Source: Dryas octopetala (lineage: Eukaryota; Streptophyta; Magnoliopsida; Rosales; Rosaceae). Taken from it: DNA of 64,000 nt. How positions within the stretch are numbered: position 1 is the stretch's first letter; each line of letters starts with the position of its first letter. The stretch covers positions 3,286,001 to 3,350,000 of the forward strand of contig OY992834.1 in NCBI GenBank assembly GCA_963921425.1. Direction: 5' to 3'. Shown here in pieces: positions 37,624 through 49,123 of the stretch. The position numbers and the translations under genes were made by a program. Under the pieces are notes generated by a model that saw nothing but the letters and a program-made list of their open reading frames with translations, did not search any database and was not told the DNA's origin.

Positions 37624-38412
37624 GAATCCATCTCTGTCTAGTCATGTGCAAGTTTCCATCATTTGAAGAAAAAATTTCTATTAAAACAAATCATAATCCC
37701 TTGTAAAAGACTTCCACAATAAATCCTTTGTATAATTATCAAAAGCAACTCTATTTTTTTATAATAATTTCTGATTAAGTGGTTGGCATATCCAAATTAG
37801 AAAGTATCATGTTTCATGTTATGGCAAATCTGAATGCAATTTGTATGTGTTAATATTTTATTTGTTGTAAAAATTGAGTCCCATAATGGATTCAAGAATG
37901 AATTAATGAAACACTGCTATGTCATTTTGGGATTTAAGTTTAGTACACAAATTTAGGATTTCTAACATTATTCATTATCAGATTTTCTGGTAGAACCTAT
38001 TATCGAACTCTGGTTACGTTCATTTAATTATGGAAGTCCATAGCGTTCTTAATTGGAAATGTAAGAGCTCTTGGAGTCCTTAAGCATGGTAAGGGCCATT
38101 GCAAGTCACTTTGGGCTGGGCTGCATGAGCTTATCATACTAAGCCCACTAATTTTGGGCCTAGCCTTGTTCTTACTTCGGGCCCTTCCCTCATTGTATGT
38201 TCAAAATTTAAACACCAGCCATGGTCCAATTCCCAACATTTTGGAGCAGAATCAAACATTACAAATTACAATCACTCTTCTCACGGATCTCATCGCTCAC
38301 TTCCAACACTCCCCAGTAACAGTAACCCCCCTCTTCAATACGAATTTCACAGGTCCTTCGATGAATGAATGAATTTGAAAATTGCTTCTCTGTAAATTTG
38401 ATCTGAATGTGA
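37624..38412. other. Intergenic, UQCC1 3' flank and WRAP73 promoter
   Basis: AT-rich sequence without coding signal up to about 38100, then a GC-richer promoter with site II motifs immediately before the WRAP73 gene. No RNA gene or repeat was recognised. Confidence 0.6.
38112..38160 (+). promoter_or_regulatory. Cluster of site II (TGGGCY) motifs, WRAP73 promoter
   Basis: TGGGCT occurs twice (38112-38117 and 38117-38122), the reverse AGCCCA at 38142-38147 and TGGGCC at 38155-38160. Clustered site II elements are known in promoters of plant cell-proliferation and mitochondrial/ribosomal genes and bind TCP factors. They lie about 250-300 bases before the ATG. Confidence 0.6.
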
Positions 38413-41400
38413 ATGGAGTTCACGGAGGTTTACAAGCAGACCGGTCCTTGCTGTTTCTCACCTAATGCTCGTTACATTGCCGTCGCCGTCGATTACCGCC
38501 TCGTCATTCGCGACACTCTTTCCTTCAAGGTATTCCCCATTTTATTTTTTTCATTTATTGATCTGCTTGGTTGCCGAGAAAATGCAAGGAAAAGGAAGCT
38601 CCAAATGTTCTCGTTTATCTCTCACTTACCTTCACTACATTTCACGGCAACCAAATGGTGCAGAATTAAGCTGGACCGGTTGCATTTGGTGCTTGAGTAG
38701 TTAAATTTGTAGATCCCAGCCTTTCTATCTAGCTGTTGAGAAAGAAAATGTAGTTTCGTAGCTTCAATATGCTGTAATCTGTTTGGTTGCTGACAAATTA
38801 GAACAATTTTAAACTTGGATTTTTTTTTTTTTTTGGGAAATTTAAGACGTGGGACTTAAATTTAATGTTGAGGATCTAATCTCATTAGTGTAGGCAAGAG
38901 TTTTGAACTTTTGATGATCAAATGTACTGTTGTGGGCTTGCAGTTGTCAATTTCGGCAGCTATGCATTCATGAATTTTGACTGTTCTTGAACAAGTGGTT
39001 AGGAATAGGAGCTTGTGTATCTTCAGTGGAAATAAGGAAATATTCTTATTCAGAGAGGAACTTGAAACTTGAGTTAGTTACTGTGACATGCTCTCCTTGA
39101 GGCTTTTAACTAGTAAATCTTTGAAATTTTGTGGATATTGATCTCAATGTTCCCTACACCTGCAGTGCTTTTAACTAGCAAGTTTATCTTATATATTTTA
39201 GATTTCGAATGCAGGTTGTGCAGTTGTTTTCATGCTTGGACAAGATAAGCTATATTGAATGGGCCCTTGATTCTGAGTACATTCTTTGTGGTCTACATAA
39301 AAGACCAATGATACAGGCATGGTCGCTGGCCCAACCTGAATGGACATGCAAGATAGATGAAGGTCCTGCTGGTATTGCGTATGCTAGGTGGAGCCCAGAT
39401 AGTCGTCACATACTTACCACATCAGAATTCCAACTGCGATTAACAGTTTGGTCTTTACTCAACACAGCATGTGTGCATGTGCAATGGCCAAAGCATCCTT
39501 CCAAGGGGGTTTCTTTCACCCAAGATGGGAAATTTGCTGCAATTTGCACAAGGCGTGATTGCAAGGACTATGTTAATCTTCTGTCTTGTCATACATGGGA
39601 AATAATGGGTGTATTTGCTGTGGACACATTGGACTTGGCTGATACTGAATGGTCGCCAGATGACAGTGCAATAGTGATATGGGATTCGCCTCTCGAGTAT
39701 AAGGTAACGACTTCATTTTTTTTCCAGCTTTGTTAAGGCAAAAGGATATGCAGTAATTTTTTTATATAATGTTTTAATCAAAAAAGCTCATGGTGTGGTT
39801 TGATACAGGTTCTAATATACTCCCCCGATGGGAGGTGCCTGTTTAAGTATCAAGCATATGAAAGTGGGTTGGGCGTAAAGAGTGTTTCATGGTCTCCTTG
39901 TGGCCAGTTTCTAGCAGTGGGTAGTTATGACCAGATGTTGCGGGTTTTGAATCACCTGACTTGGAAGACTTTTGCTGAATTTATGCATCTATCTACTGTC
40001 CGTGGTCCCTGCTGTGCTGCTGTTTTTAAGGTTATTGCTTATTAGTATTTTAGATTGCCAGGCATTTGTTCTTTTCATTTGTTGGATGGTTTCTCACATG
40101 TTAAGTACTAAAATGTCAGGAAGTAGATGAGCCACTGCTACTTGATATGTCCGAGTTATGTTTAAATGATGATTTTGCACAAGGCAACAATGGTAAGCAT
40201 GACAGTTGGTACATTTCTCAAAAGCAAGATTGCTGTTCTTTTTTAACTTATAAAAGGTTTGCAAATTATGAAAACAATATGCTGTGTCATTTGTCTACGT
40301 ACGGTACCCTTCTACATAAGCTTAAACTTCTTTTTTTCTTTTGTGTGTGTGTGTGTGTTTGTGTGTCTGCTAGGTTTGTTTCTGCCTTGTGAACTGAATT
40401 GTATCCAAAGCTCTAAGTATAACTTCTTGTTTTCTTAACCTTTTAATTTATTGAAGGATAGATGAGTAAAGTTTTCTAAAATAAGATTAATATAAGCTTA
40501 AGCCAAGTGATTTTATTCTAAATAAACAGGTATGACATGTTACCTCTCTAAATTTTGTTCTTGCTTTGTATTTTATCCAAAGTAAAACTCAAATAGTGTG
40601 ATTGTTCGGGTATGTCATTGTAGCCTTCTTTTACATAATACTCCTTTAGGCCAAAGAATAAAAGATCCTTCTGTTGATATGCAAAACTTATTTGATTGGA
40701 TCCCTTTTCTTTTTCCACTGTATTTATTTGCTTATGTTTTCTTTTCAAGAAGATGCTTCAGAAGGGCACTTCAGAGTCAGGTACGAAGTTACAGAAGTGC
40801 CCATCAGTTTGCCTTTCCAGAAGCCTCCTGCAGACAAACCTAACCCCAAACAAGGAATTGGTAAGCCCTTGCTCCCTCTTGTAATTTACTGATACAAATA
40901 AACATACAGTATTTAGACCCCACTACCCCAGTCAATGCAATAGCTCAAATATGAAGTAGCTCTTGAGATATTATCTGGGGTAATTATTCATGTAATCTTC
41001 ACTTGCCAAATTAATTTAATGAAAAAACAATCAAAGCTGTCTATGTTCTAGCTAGTTTTGCATTAACAGAGAAGAGGTGCAATTAGAAAGTTGAGTGTTC
41101 ATAAATGCATCAGCCTCGCCATCAGATAACATCTACATGGTTGAGACCATTCATACTTTTGGACAAATGTTGCAAGTTGGGGAACTTCAAGGTCTGGGGA
41201 CAAGTTTATGAATTCTAATGGGATCTATATTAGAGTTTGATATCGATATTACAGTCAGATATGTTTGTATGAGCTGTACTCTGAATCATCGTGAATACTA
41301 TAAATACCTTATCTTGTGATGTCAGCTGCTTTTATTCATGGATTTGGGTGAGGACATCTTTTTTCAAAGGTTTGTTGACCATATGAGTTATCAAAACACA

Positions 41401-42218
41401 TATATGATTGGGTTGGTGGGTTGATGATCTCAACGAGGAAAGTACTAGCAGGCTTTTAAGTAGGAGTTTTTTCTAATGATGATACTCCCTCGAAAGGAGT
41501 TGAACGGTATACTTCAATCTTTAATGGACACCGGGGAAAGGGGGGCGCAGGGGGTACTCCCCCGCAAGCGATATAGCCTTCTAAAAAGAGAGTAGCTAAC
41601 TTCTAAACAAAGGGAAAGGAAAATTCTTAATAGTCCTAAGGGGAGAGAGTGATCCACGGGTGTGGAGCACGATCAGTGAACCTGCATGGTGCTTATTAGT
41701 TCCGGACGGGGGGTCGGTTATTTTTTGTTTCATGTTGTTTTGATATAATATACGTGTAAGCAGAACTGCAAACTTCAAATGCACTTTCAGCATAATACTT
41801 TTGGATGTTTGTATGGACCATATGGCTAAAACTATGAGGTTTTTCTGTAGGCCTAATGTCATGGAGCTATGATAGCCAATTTATCTGTACTCGCAATGAT
41901 AGCATGCCAAGTATTCTCTGGATATGGGACATACACCATCTTGAACTAGCAGCTATCTTGGTGCAGAAAGATCCTATTCGAGCAGCAGTTTGGGACCCTA
42001 CATGCACGCGTCTTGTTGTCTGCACCGGAAGTTCTCATTTGTACATGTGGACTCCTGCCGGTGCTTACTGTGTGAGTATCCCACTACCACAGTTTAGCAT
42101 AATCGATCTAAAATGGAATTCAGATGGAAGCTGTCTTCTCCTGAAGGATAAAGACTCATTTTGCTGCGCTGCTGTCGCTGTACTCCCAGAATCGAGTGAA
42201 TATAGCTCAGATGATTGA
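38413..42218 (+). CDS. WRAP73: WD-repeat protein WRAP73 (WDR8)
   Basis: Six exons, 38413-38529, 39215-39703, 39809-40030, 40120-40192, 40750-40860 and 41851-42218, sum to 1,380 nt and encode 459 residues, almost the same as human WRAP73 (460). WD-type repeats are visible, for example CCFSPNARYIAVA, YARWSPDSRHILTT, TEWSPDDSAIVIWD, VSWSPCGQFLAVGSYD and AVWDPTCTRLVVCTG. In animals and fungi this protein works with SSX2IP/Msd1 at centrosomes or spindle poles to anchor minus ends of microtubules. In plants the role is presumably at acentrosomal microtubule-organising sites, which is inference. The last intron is about 990 bases and contains a GC-rich insert of different composition (about 41485-41715). 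Confidence 0.94.
41485..41715. other. GC-rich insert in WRAP73 intron 5, possibly organelle-derived
   Basis: About 230 bases with G/C-rich runs (CACCGGGGAAAGGGGG, GTACTCCCCCGCAAGCG, GTTCCGGACGGGGGGTCGG) stand out from an AT-rich intron. The style resembles plant mitochondrial intergenic DNA, so a nuclear mitochondrial insertion is possible; an LTR fragment is an alternative. I cannot identify a source sequence by eye. Confidence 0.3.
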
Positions 42219-44107
42219 GGCAAGTTGATTTTCCAAAGTTTAGACCATCATGGTCACTGTTGTGTAGAGTAAAATGTATAATTAGGCGGTTCTTCAGCAT
42301 GCTCTCTCTTTCTGTGTAATACGTTTCTGTAGTTGGGATGTTCCATTTGTTGCAGTCGGAACATCTGACCTTTTTGTGCTATAATAGTGGCCTTTCTCAA
42401 CCATTTGTTTTTGCTCTGACAACTGACATGAATACATGATAGCATAGCAATTGCATAGGTGCTAGTGGACAAGTAAGATATGCCATTTTACATTGTTAGT
42501 GCCTCAGTGGACTTTTCTTGGCCTTTGTTATTGTAGGTGAGAAAGTTACTTTTACTTTCTTGTTTTTGGCGGGATAATTTATTTTCATATTGCTAATTTG
42601 CTAGTAATAACATTTAATTACCACTATAAAGGTGGTCCAAACTGAAAATTTTGGCTGCTGCTCTCTAGAAATGAATCGAATAATCATCTTTATGTTGTAG
42701 GGCCTCCTACAATGGGTAATGTGAGGCAAGCCCATACACAAACGCCAATGTATATGGTTGATCATTCATTAATAATTATGATACAAGTCATTCAGACAGA
42801 GGTCGGCATTATCTGCTTAGGGCGTGCCACGTAATCTGTATGTGGTTTTCCTAGTTGGCTGGAGGATAAGTGCACTCTGCAATATCACATTTATACATGT
42901 AGGTTGAGAAAATCCAATGCTGGCTGGACCAAGATGTCCTACAAACAAGCTCCAATTAATACTTGCCAAATTATTGGCTCGAATCCCTCTCCTCCTTGTT
43001 GCAGCATAAATAAAGGCTATATAAAGGCAAAAAAAATAGCAGTTTCAATTTGATAAATACTGTTGATACCTTGCTCAATTAGACAACCTACTTGCTCAAT
43101 TAGACAACCTAATTGAAAATATAATATTGTTCCCTAAATTATTGGACTTATACGTTTGTTGTTGTTATTGTTATCATCTTTTTAAGGTGGTAAACCCTTT
43201 TTTTAAAGCAATTGGTTTCAATTGTATCTTCTTGCCCATGTTCCAAGATCTCCTTATACCTTATATATTGTATACATGTATGAACCGGCTAACTAGCCAA
43301 CTAATGTTCCATGTGACAACAAGAATTCTAGCTTCTCCCATTTTAGATTGAAAACTCGTTAAATAGTTGGCAGAGTTTTTGACTAATCAATTTAGAATCA
43401 GGATAACTCTGACAAAAATGATTATATTTATGGGATACAATTTGATGTTTTGCAATACACCAAATGAGCAAATATTCTTATCATTTTTTTTATTTATTAT
43501 CCATGTTTGTGTGCACGTTGCCACGTCCTCCCAATGTTTTTTTTTTTGTCTGAATCCTCCCAATGTTCCAATGTCGGTATTTAAAAGCTATCTTGTATTA
43601 ATAATATTATTATTATTATAAAATAATGGGATAGACAGTTGGTGATGAAGTAAAGCAGAATTGGAGGCCGTGTGGGTCACCGTCCCTTTTCAGTTTTCCC
43701 AATGCCCCAAAATGGCCCAAACTTACATCACCCGCCTACCGACCTTATGCCGCAAACCCTACACGTTTAATTTTGACGAAAGCATATGTGCTATAATGTC
43801 ATCCCACCATTTTCATCCACTAATCTTTTTTTTTTCTTTGTATAAAAATGAAATTTCAACCACAAAAATAGCTGCTCGCAAGCCTAAAGCTTAAGACTTT
43901 TGAATTAACTATTGACTTTTAGACATTAATGAAGAACTTTATATTAAAAAATAATTCAAATTTTCTACTTGTTTTAGTCTAATTTCTAAATAAATGTATA
44001 GCACTTTTGTGTGTGGAGTTCATAATAATAATATCTGAATATGATCAAAAATAGTAAAAATATATAAAAGTTTCTCACCAAAAAATATGTATAAGAATAA
44101 TGGCGTT
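42219..44107. other. Intergenic, no gene recognised
   Basis: WRAP73 3' flank followed by AT-rich DNA. A 21-base direct duplication (TTGCTCAATTAGACAACCTA) occurs at about 43071-43110. Short open frames have no recognisable domains. Confidence 0.6.
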
Positions 44108-44112
44108 TGACG

Positions 44113-44476
44113 TGTTGAGAGTAATGTTGAGCAGTGTCTCACATCGGAAAATTAGAGCTTAACATATGTGCTTATAAGTCTTGGGACTCTCCACCCATTG
44201 CCAATTGGTTTTGGGTTGGATGCTCTAATTCTATCATGATATCAGAGCTTGGTTATCCGCGTGTAAGGCCCAACGGCCACACGTGCTCCCACGTCACCCA
44301 ATACAATTTGTTCACGTGTAAGGCTCAAAATATCGCCACACGTGCGGGGGCGTGTTGAGAGTAATGTTGAGCAATGTCCCACATCGGAAAACTAGAGCTT
44401 AACATATGTGCTTATAAGTCTTGGGCCTCTCTACCCATTACCAATTGGTTTTGGGTTGGATGCTTTAATTCTATCA
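44113..44476 (+). mobile_element. Complete TRIM (terminal-repeat retrotransposon in miniature)
   Basis: Two direct LTRs of exactly 124 bases (44113-44236 and 44353-44476) begin TGTTGAGAG and end CTATCA, following the TG...CA rule. They differ at seven positions (about 5.6%), six of them transitions. Immediately after the left LTR, TGATATCAGAGC (44237-44248) matches the initiator-Met tRNA primer-binding site TGGTATCAGAGC with one mismatch. A G-rich stretch (CGGGGGCG) precedes the right LTR as a weak polypurine tract. The element is flanked by a perfect 5-base target-site duplication TGACG (44108-44112 and 44477-44481). The internal region is only 116 bases and has no coding capacity, so it depends on proteins from other elements. 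Confidence 0.95.
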
Positions 44477-44481
44477 TGACG

Positions 44482-45055
44482 TACCACCAGTACTTGTGTA
44501 ATAAGTTGGAAGCTATTAATATAAACAGGTCCCACTTTTATTAAATAAGTGGTACAGAAAGTAGTATCTAAAATTTAAATATATTACACCTAGCATTAAA
44601 CATAAAGAATTAAAATATTTCTAACAGTATAATGTAAATTTCTTTTAATGGAAGATCTATAACGTAGATTTGATCATACAATTATTATTATTTGAGTAAT
44701 TGATGCAAACTATTTATTACAAATCCATTACCAAAAAAGGAAAAGGCTATATATAAATTTATAATTTGTTTTTAAGTAAAATATATCTTTTTTTTTTTTT
44801 GCTTGAAGTAAAATATTTCAGTTTCCTTCACTCTCAGGTTCCTCCTGTGTTCCTATCATTTCACAGTCTCCCAACAACCGACTCTCAAACACACCCATCT
44901 TTCTTCTTCCTTCAATTATATCCCACACTTTCTCTTCCGCTCTCTCTCTGTTTCCAGTTTTCCCGAGAATCTCTAATTCATCATCGATCGCTCCGATTCT
45001 CTCCAGCTCACTATTATTCTCAGTCCATGCGCATAGCCGATCAGCGACAGCTACA
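44482..45055. other. Intergenic and leader of the lipase gene
   Basis: AT-rich sequence up to about 44810, then a CT-rich leader-like stretch (44820-45055) typical of a plant 5' UTR before the ATG at 45056. A minus-strand open frame at 44818-45171 is a shadow of this leader and first exon. Confidence 0.55.
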
Positions 45056-48000
45056 ATGGAAAACGGCGTCGTAGAGAACGGAGTTTGCTCCTCGGAGTCG
45101 GTTAATGGGAGTCGCGATGTGTGGAGTTGTAAGGACTCCAATTCTTCCTCTGCTGACCATCTCGTTGTCATGGTCCATGGAATTATGGGAAGGTCAGACC
45201 TTTCATTTCAATTTTATTTATTTTACTCATATCATTCGAAGAAAGTTGATTTAATTATCATTTCTCTGTACTGTTATTTTGTGTTTGGATATTTGACGGA
45301 GTTTTCAATTTTCCAGAGATTGAGAAGGTTTGGTGGTGATTTTGCTTATTTTGAACTTGAATTTTTAGTGATTTATCGACGAATTATTTACCTTTTCATT
45401 GGTTTGATGTTTGATGTTTTTTCTTAATTCGATGTTCCATTAAAATTGATAAGTTCCAAAATTTATATTACATGTACCATCTTTGTTTTTGGTCCATATG
45501 TTTTATGTTAAAATAAGTTTTTCAAAATGACCCTATCATCCATGGAACTTCATTTTTTATTTTGGGTATTTGAAAGTCGTTTGCTTTTCTGTACTGTAAT
45601 TACTTTTGTAAAATGTTGATGTTGTTGTGTATTTGCTCGTGCAGTGCTAAAGATTGGAAATTTGGAGCAGAGCAATTTGTTAAAATGCTCCCCGACAAAG
45701 TTTTTGTTCATTGTAAGGACCATTCTTCTGTTTTATGTATTCAATTAATGCTGACACCACTTAGTCTAGTAAGGCTTTGTTGGGTTAAGTTTTATAATAT
45801 CTGCTGTCCATTTTACTCCTAAACTTATGGGCTTCCTCTATCCGTCTGTCATTATTTTTGTTATAATGTAATTACTGATCCCAAAGCCATAAATGTATAT
45901 TTTCATTTTTATATCCCAAAGTCTTGTCCTAATTTTGACCTGCCACTATAATGCTACTCTTTGCATTTTCTTAAATGTTACTTTTGCATTTCTTGGGCCC
46001 ATTCGTATGATCATCCCACTGCTTATTGGGATTGCACAAGGCTTGCATATTTGACTTTTCTAGTCTATAGTTAAATTGAATTCCTCTTTGTACTGCCATG
46101 GTAGTTGGTGTTAAAGCAGTGTTTCACTTTGTTTTACCTGTCTAAAGTAGGAGCTTTTTGGTTTCCAATGCCCGAGCTTGTTTCTTATATTTTTAGTTCT
46201 TTAACTTTTATTATTGATGTATAAAAGTGTTTAAAAGTGGAATTAACACATAGATGTTCCAAGTGATCAATTTCATTTATATTGTTTTGGTGACATATAA
46301 TGTTTGCCCAATCTACTTAAGTTGGTTGAAATTCATCTTGCAGGTAGTGAACGGAACGTCTCTACGCTGACTCTGGATGGTGTGGATGTAATGGGAGAGC
46401 GCTTGGCAGAGGAGGTTGATATCTGCCTTATATATTATTGGAATTGAGTAAATCTATTTTCTCTTCCAAAAAGATGCATCCACTGCCTGTTCTGTACCGT
46501 TGTTAATCAAACATATTAATTTTAGGTTGTCGGACTGATTCAAAGAAAGCCAAATTTACGAAAGATCTCATTTGTTGCACATTCTGTGGGAGGATTAGCG
46601 GCAAGATATGCAATTGGGAGACTATATAGACCCCCTAAAAGTGAAGATATGGACCATTCATCTTCGAATGAATGCGAAGAGGATTCAAGGAGTACTATAG
46701 GTGGCCTGGAACCTATGAACTTCATCACTGTTGCTACACCTCATCTTGGTTCAAGGGGTAACAAACAGGTAACATAATTGCCTTTCCACTTGTTCATTCA
46801 GAATGCACTTAAATTTCTTGAACTTTGTTAACACAAGGGAACTATTTTTGGGTGATTCTTGGCTTAAGGGTGGTAAATGGAAATTATAGTCTCGTGAAAT
46901 CAGATAAATCTGATTGAAAGAACATTTGAGCAGCTTGAGCAAGTTATTGGCTTGTATTGGTTTAGATGGCTTTTTGATATACTCTAGAGAGGTGATTGGA
47001 CAAACTTTTTGAATTGTCTGATTCCGATGACTTATGAAGTGAAAAACTTAGTTAAGGCAGGAGTGAAATTGTTAGGCTGATCTTATGTTATGATGTTCAA
47101 GGATATGTGCAGTTGCCACTTCACTTATGATTAATTCACTTTTTGTAGGTACCATTTCTTTTTGGTGTACCTGCCTTTGAAAAGTTAGCTAGTTCCGTTA
47201 TTCATTTGATATTTAGGAGAACAGGTCGGCATCTTTTTCTTAATGATGATGACGATGGAAAGCCTCCGCTGCTTAAACGCATGATAGAAGATTATGATGG
47301 ATGTTATTTCATGTATGTTACTTGCATCCATATTGCAAATGAAAATTTGAGGTGCTAAGTTTCTTTGGGTTTTCATCTCCAGTAGATCTGAATGTGTATC
47401 ATTTTTTCTTTGGCAGGTCTGCATTACGTAGTTTCAGACATAGGGTGGCCTATTCAAATGTGGGCTATGACCGTATCCTGTTTTCCACAATCAATATAGC
47501 TCTTATTGATGTATACTTTCCAGTTTTGAAGTTTCTCTTACTAATTTTTTGTTTTCAATAACGAATACTATAAAGATATTGTCGGCTGGAGAACATCATC
47601 TATTAGACGTAATAGTGAACTGCCAAAGGTATCTGCTTCAGTTTTGTAATTGTAGTTTTAAGTTCTGGATCTTCTGGTTGCAATTTAATGAACAAAGTTT
47701 TCTGCTTATCAGTGGGAGGATACTGTTGATGAAAAATATCCGCATATTGTTCTTGAAGAACACTGCAAAGCAAATGATGCCGAGCAGTGTGAGCCTACTT
47801 CAGTGGAAGATGATGACAAGTTTGAAGGTTTGTGACTTCATTTCTTTTTGTTTTCAATTTTTGATAGTGATTTTTATTTTTGGATTCAATATAGTGCTAG
47901 TTTTACTGAAAACAGCTGGCTACTGTTTGGTCCTTAATATTTTGGAGAAAATGAATGGGATTAGATGAACATCATTTTTATGTGCTTCATTCTTTCCTTG

Positions 48001-48207
48001 ATTACTGCCACATCAAACACCTTTGTTTTCTCCAGAGTCCAGTGTTTGCTTAAATTTATTATTTTGCTGCTCAACTTTACAATAATGTTAATTGCACTCG
48101 ATGTGCAGGCGAACTAGTGACAGGTCTGTCTCGTGTTTCATGGGAAAAAATAGATGTTAGTTTCCACTGCAGCAAACAGAAATTTGCTGCTCATAGTGTG
48201 ATTCAGG

Positions 48208-48242
<35 letters not shown>

Positions 48243-48374
48243 GTGACACACCCACGCTTGAGTGCACTAAAGAAACAAATTCCCTCTCTGAACATTTTAC
48301 AGGTCAAAGATGAAAGTGTACATATAGAAGGTGCAGATGTCATACATCATATGATTGATCATTTCCTCAAGTAG
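45056..48374 (+). CDS. Alpha/beta-hydrolase, putative lipase of the DUF676 (ROG1-like) family
   Basis: Ten exons, 45056-45192, 45645-45712, 46344-46414, 46526-46768, 47149-47312, 47417-47472, 47576-47628, 47713-47827, 48109-48206 and 48303-48374, sum to 1,077 nt and give 358 residues in frame. The oxyanion-strand motif VVMVHGIMG (about 37-45) and the nucleophile elbow AHSVGGLAARYA (Ser about 111) define a DUF676 serine hydrolase. ATPHLGSRG is another family hallmark. A catalytic His is likely in the C-terminal part (HSVIQ, in exon 9). The substrate is unknown; yeast relatives act on monoacylglycerol or other glycerolipids. There is no signal peptide or membrane segment, so it is probably soluble in the cytosol. 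Arabidopsis At5g51180 is the homologue I recall. Confidence 0.9.
48202..48242 (+). repeat. Compound (CT)n(CA)n microsatellite
   Basis: A run of CT units followed by CA units lies just after the splice donor of lipase exon 9, inside its last, 96-base intron. Length variation here could shift the distance between the two splice sites in a very short intron. Confidence 0.8.
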
Positions 48375-49123
48375 AAGAATCTAATGACCACTAGAACAAT
48401 TGTCAGTGCAACCTGGCCCTCTGTGCTTCTTTCAGTGATGCCTACAATGAGTATGCTGCCCAGAAATCTATGATCTCTGTACCATCAAATTGTATCGAAA
48501 AGCCTTGCACAAAATATGTTCAAGCAAGTGATCAAAAGAAAATAAATTTTGTTTATTCGTTGCGTTTGCAATGTATATGAACACAACTTTATTATTAGAA
48601 ATGTCTTTTATTGGTCAATTGTATTTGTTTTCATACTTTGCTGCAATGTCTTTTATTTTGCACTTGTTTCCATTCACAGAAAGGCAATACCATGTGAATC
48701 AGATGCTTAGTTGCAGAGATTTATGTCTGGAATGTATAAAGAAAAAGTAAAATGATTTCAATAGTTTACATAAATCCTATGGGAATCCGTCCAAAAGAAG
48801 CCACGTGGCCTTTTACTTTGACCTGACAGGTGTTCGAGCACGATTTCGTGCGTTTTGTAGTCAAAACACCATTAACGACTATCTCTATTAAATTGACTTG
48901 ATTATTACCGCTTAGCATTTAACTAACTCAATTATTCCGCTGACTGGACTCGAACGCAGCTGATCACTACTCCTCCTTTCTTCATCCACCAAACTCAATT
49001 CGAACACTTCTCCCAAAGTTCGCCATTGACACGCTCTCTGCAATATTCCATTTCCTTACTCATCTCTCTCTCTCTGGCTTTGCAAATTTGCAAAAACTTA
49101 AAATTGGAATTTGTGAGTTTCTA
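48375..49123. other. Intergenic, lipase 3' flank and PFK promoter
   Basis: The 3' flank of the lipase gene and then the PFK promoter. No gene or repeat was recognised apart from the palindromic G-box listed separately and a CT-rich leader near 49062-49075. Confidence 0.6.
48801..48808. promoter_or_regulatory. Palindromic G-box (CCACGTGG) in the PFK promoter
   Basis: A perfect CCACGTGG core about 320 bases before the PFK ATG. Plant bZIP and bHLH factors (for example light- or ABA-linked) bind this site. TTTGACC W-box-like motifs lie just downstream (about 48817). Confidence 0.55.

Noticed and set aside
44113-44476. Cassandra-type TRIM carrying a 5S rRNA-like promoter
   Set aside because: No 5S rRNA A-box/C-box pattern was recognised in the 124-base LTR, so only the general TRIM call is kept.
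44818-45171. Minus-strand open frame of 117 codons
   Set aside because: It is antisense to the lipase leader and first exon, an artefact of CT-rich sequence.
49088-49123. Upstream in-frame ATG (MQKLK...) for PFK
   Set aside because: The second ATG begins a typical Ser-rich plastid transit peptide, whereas the extension is Lys/Ile-rich and lies in leader sequence.
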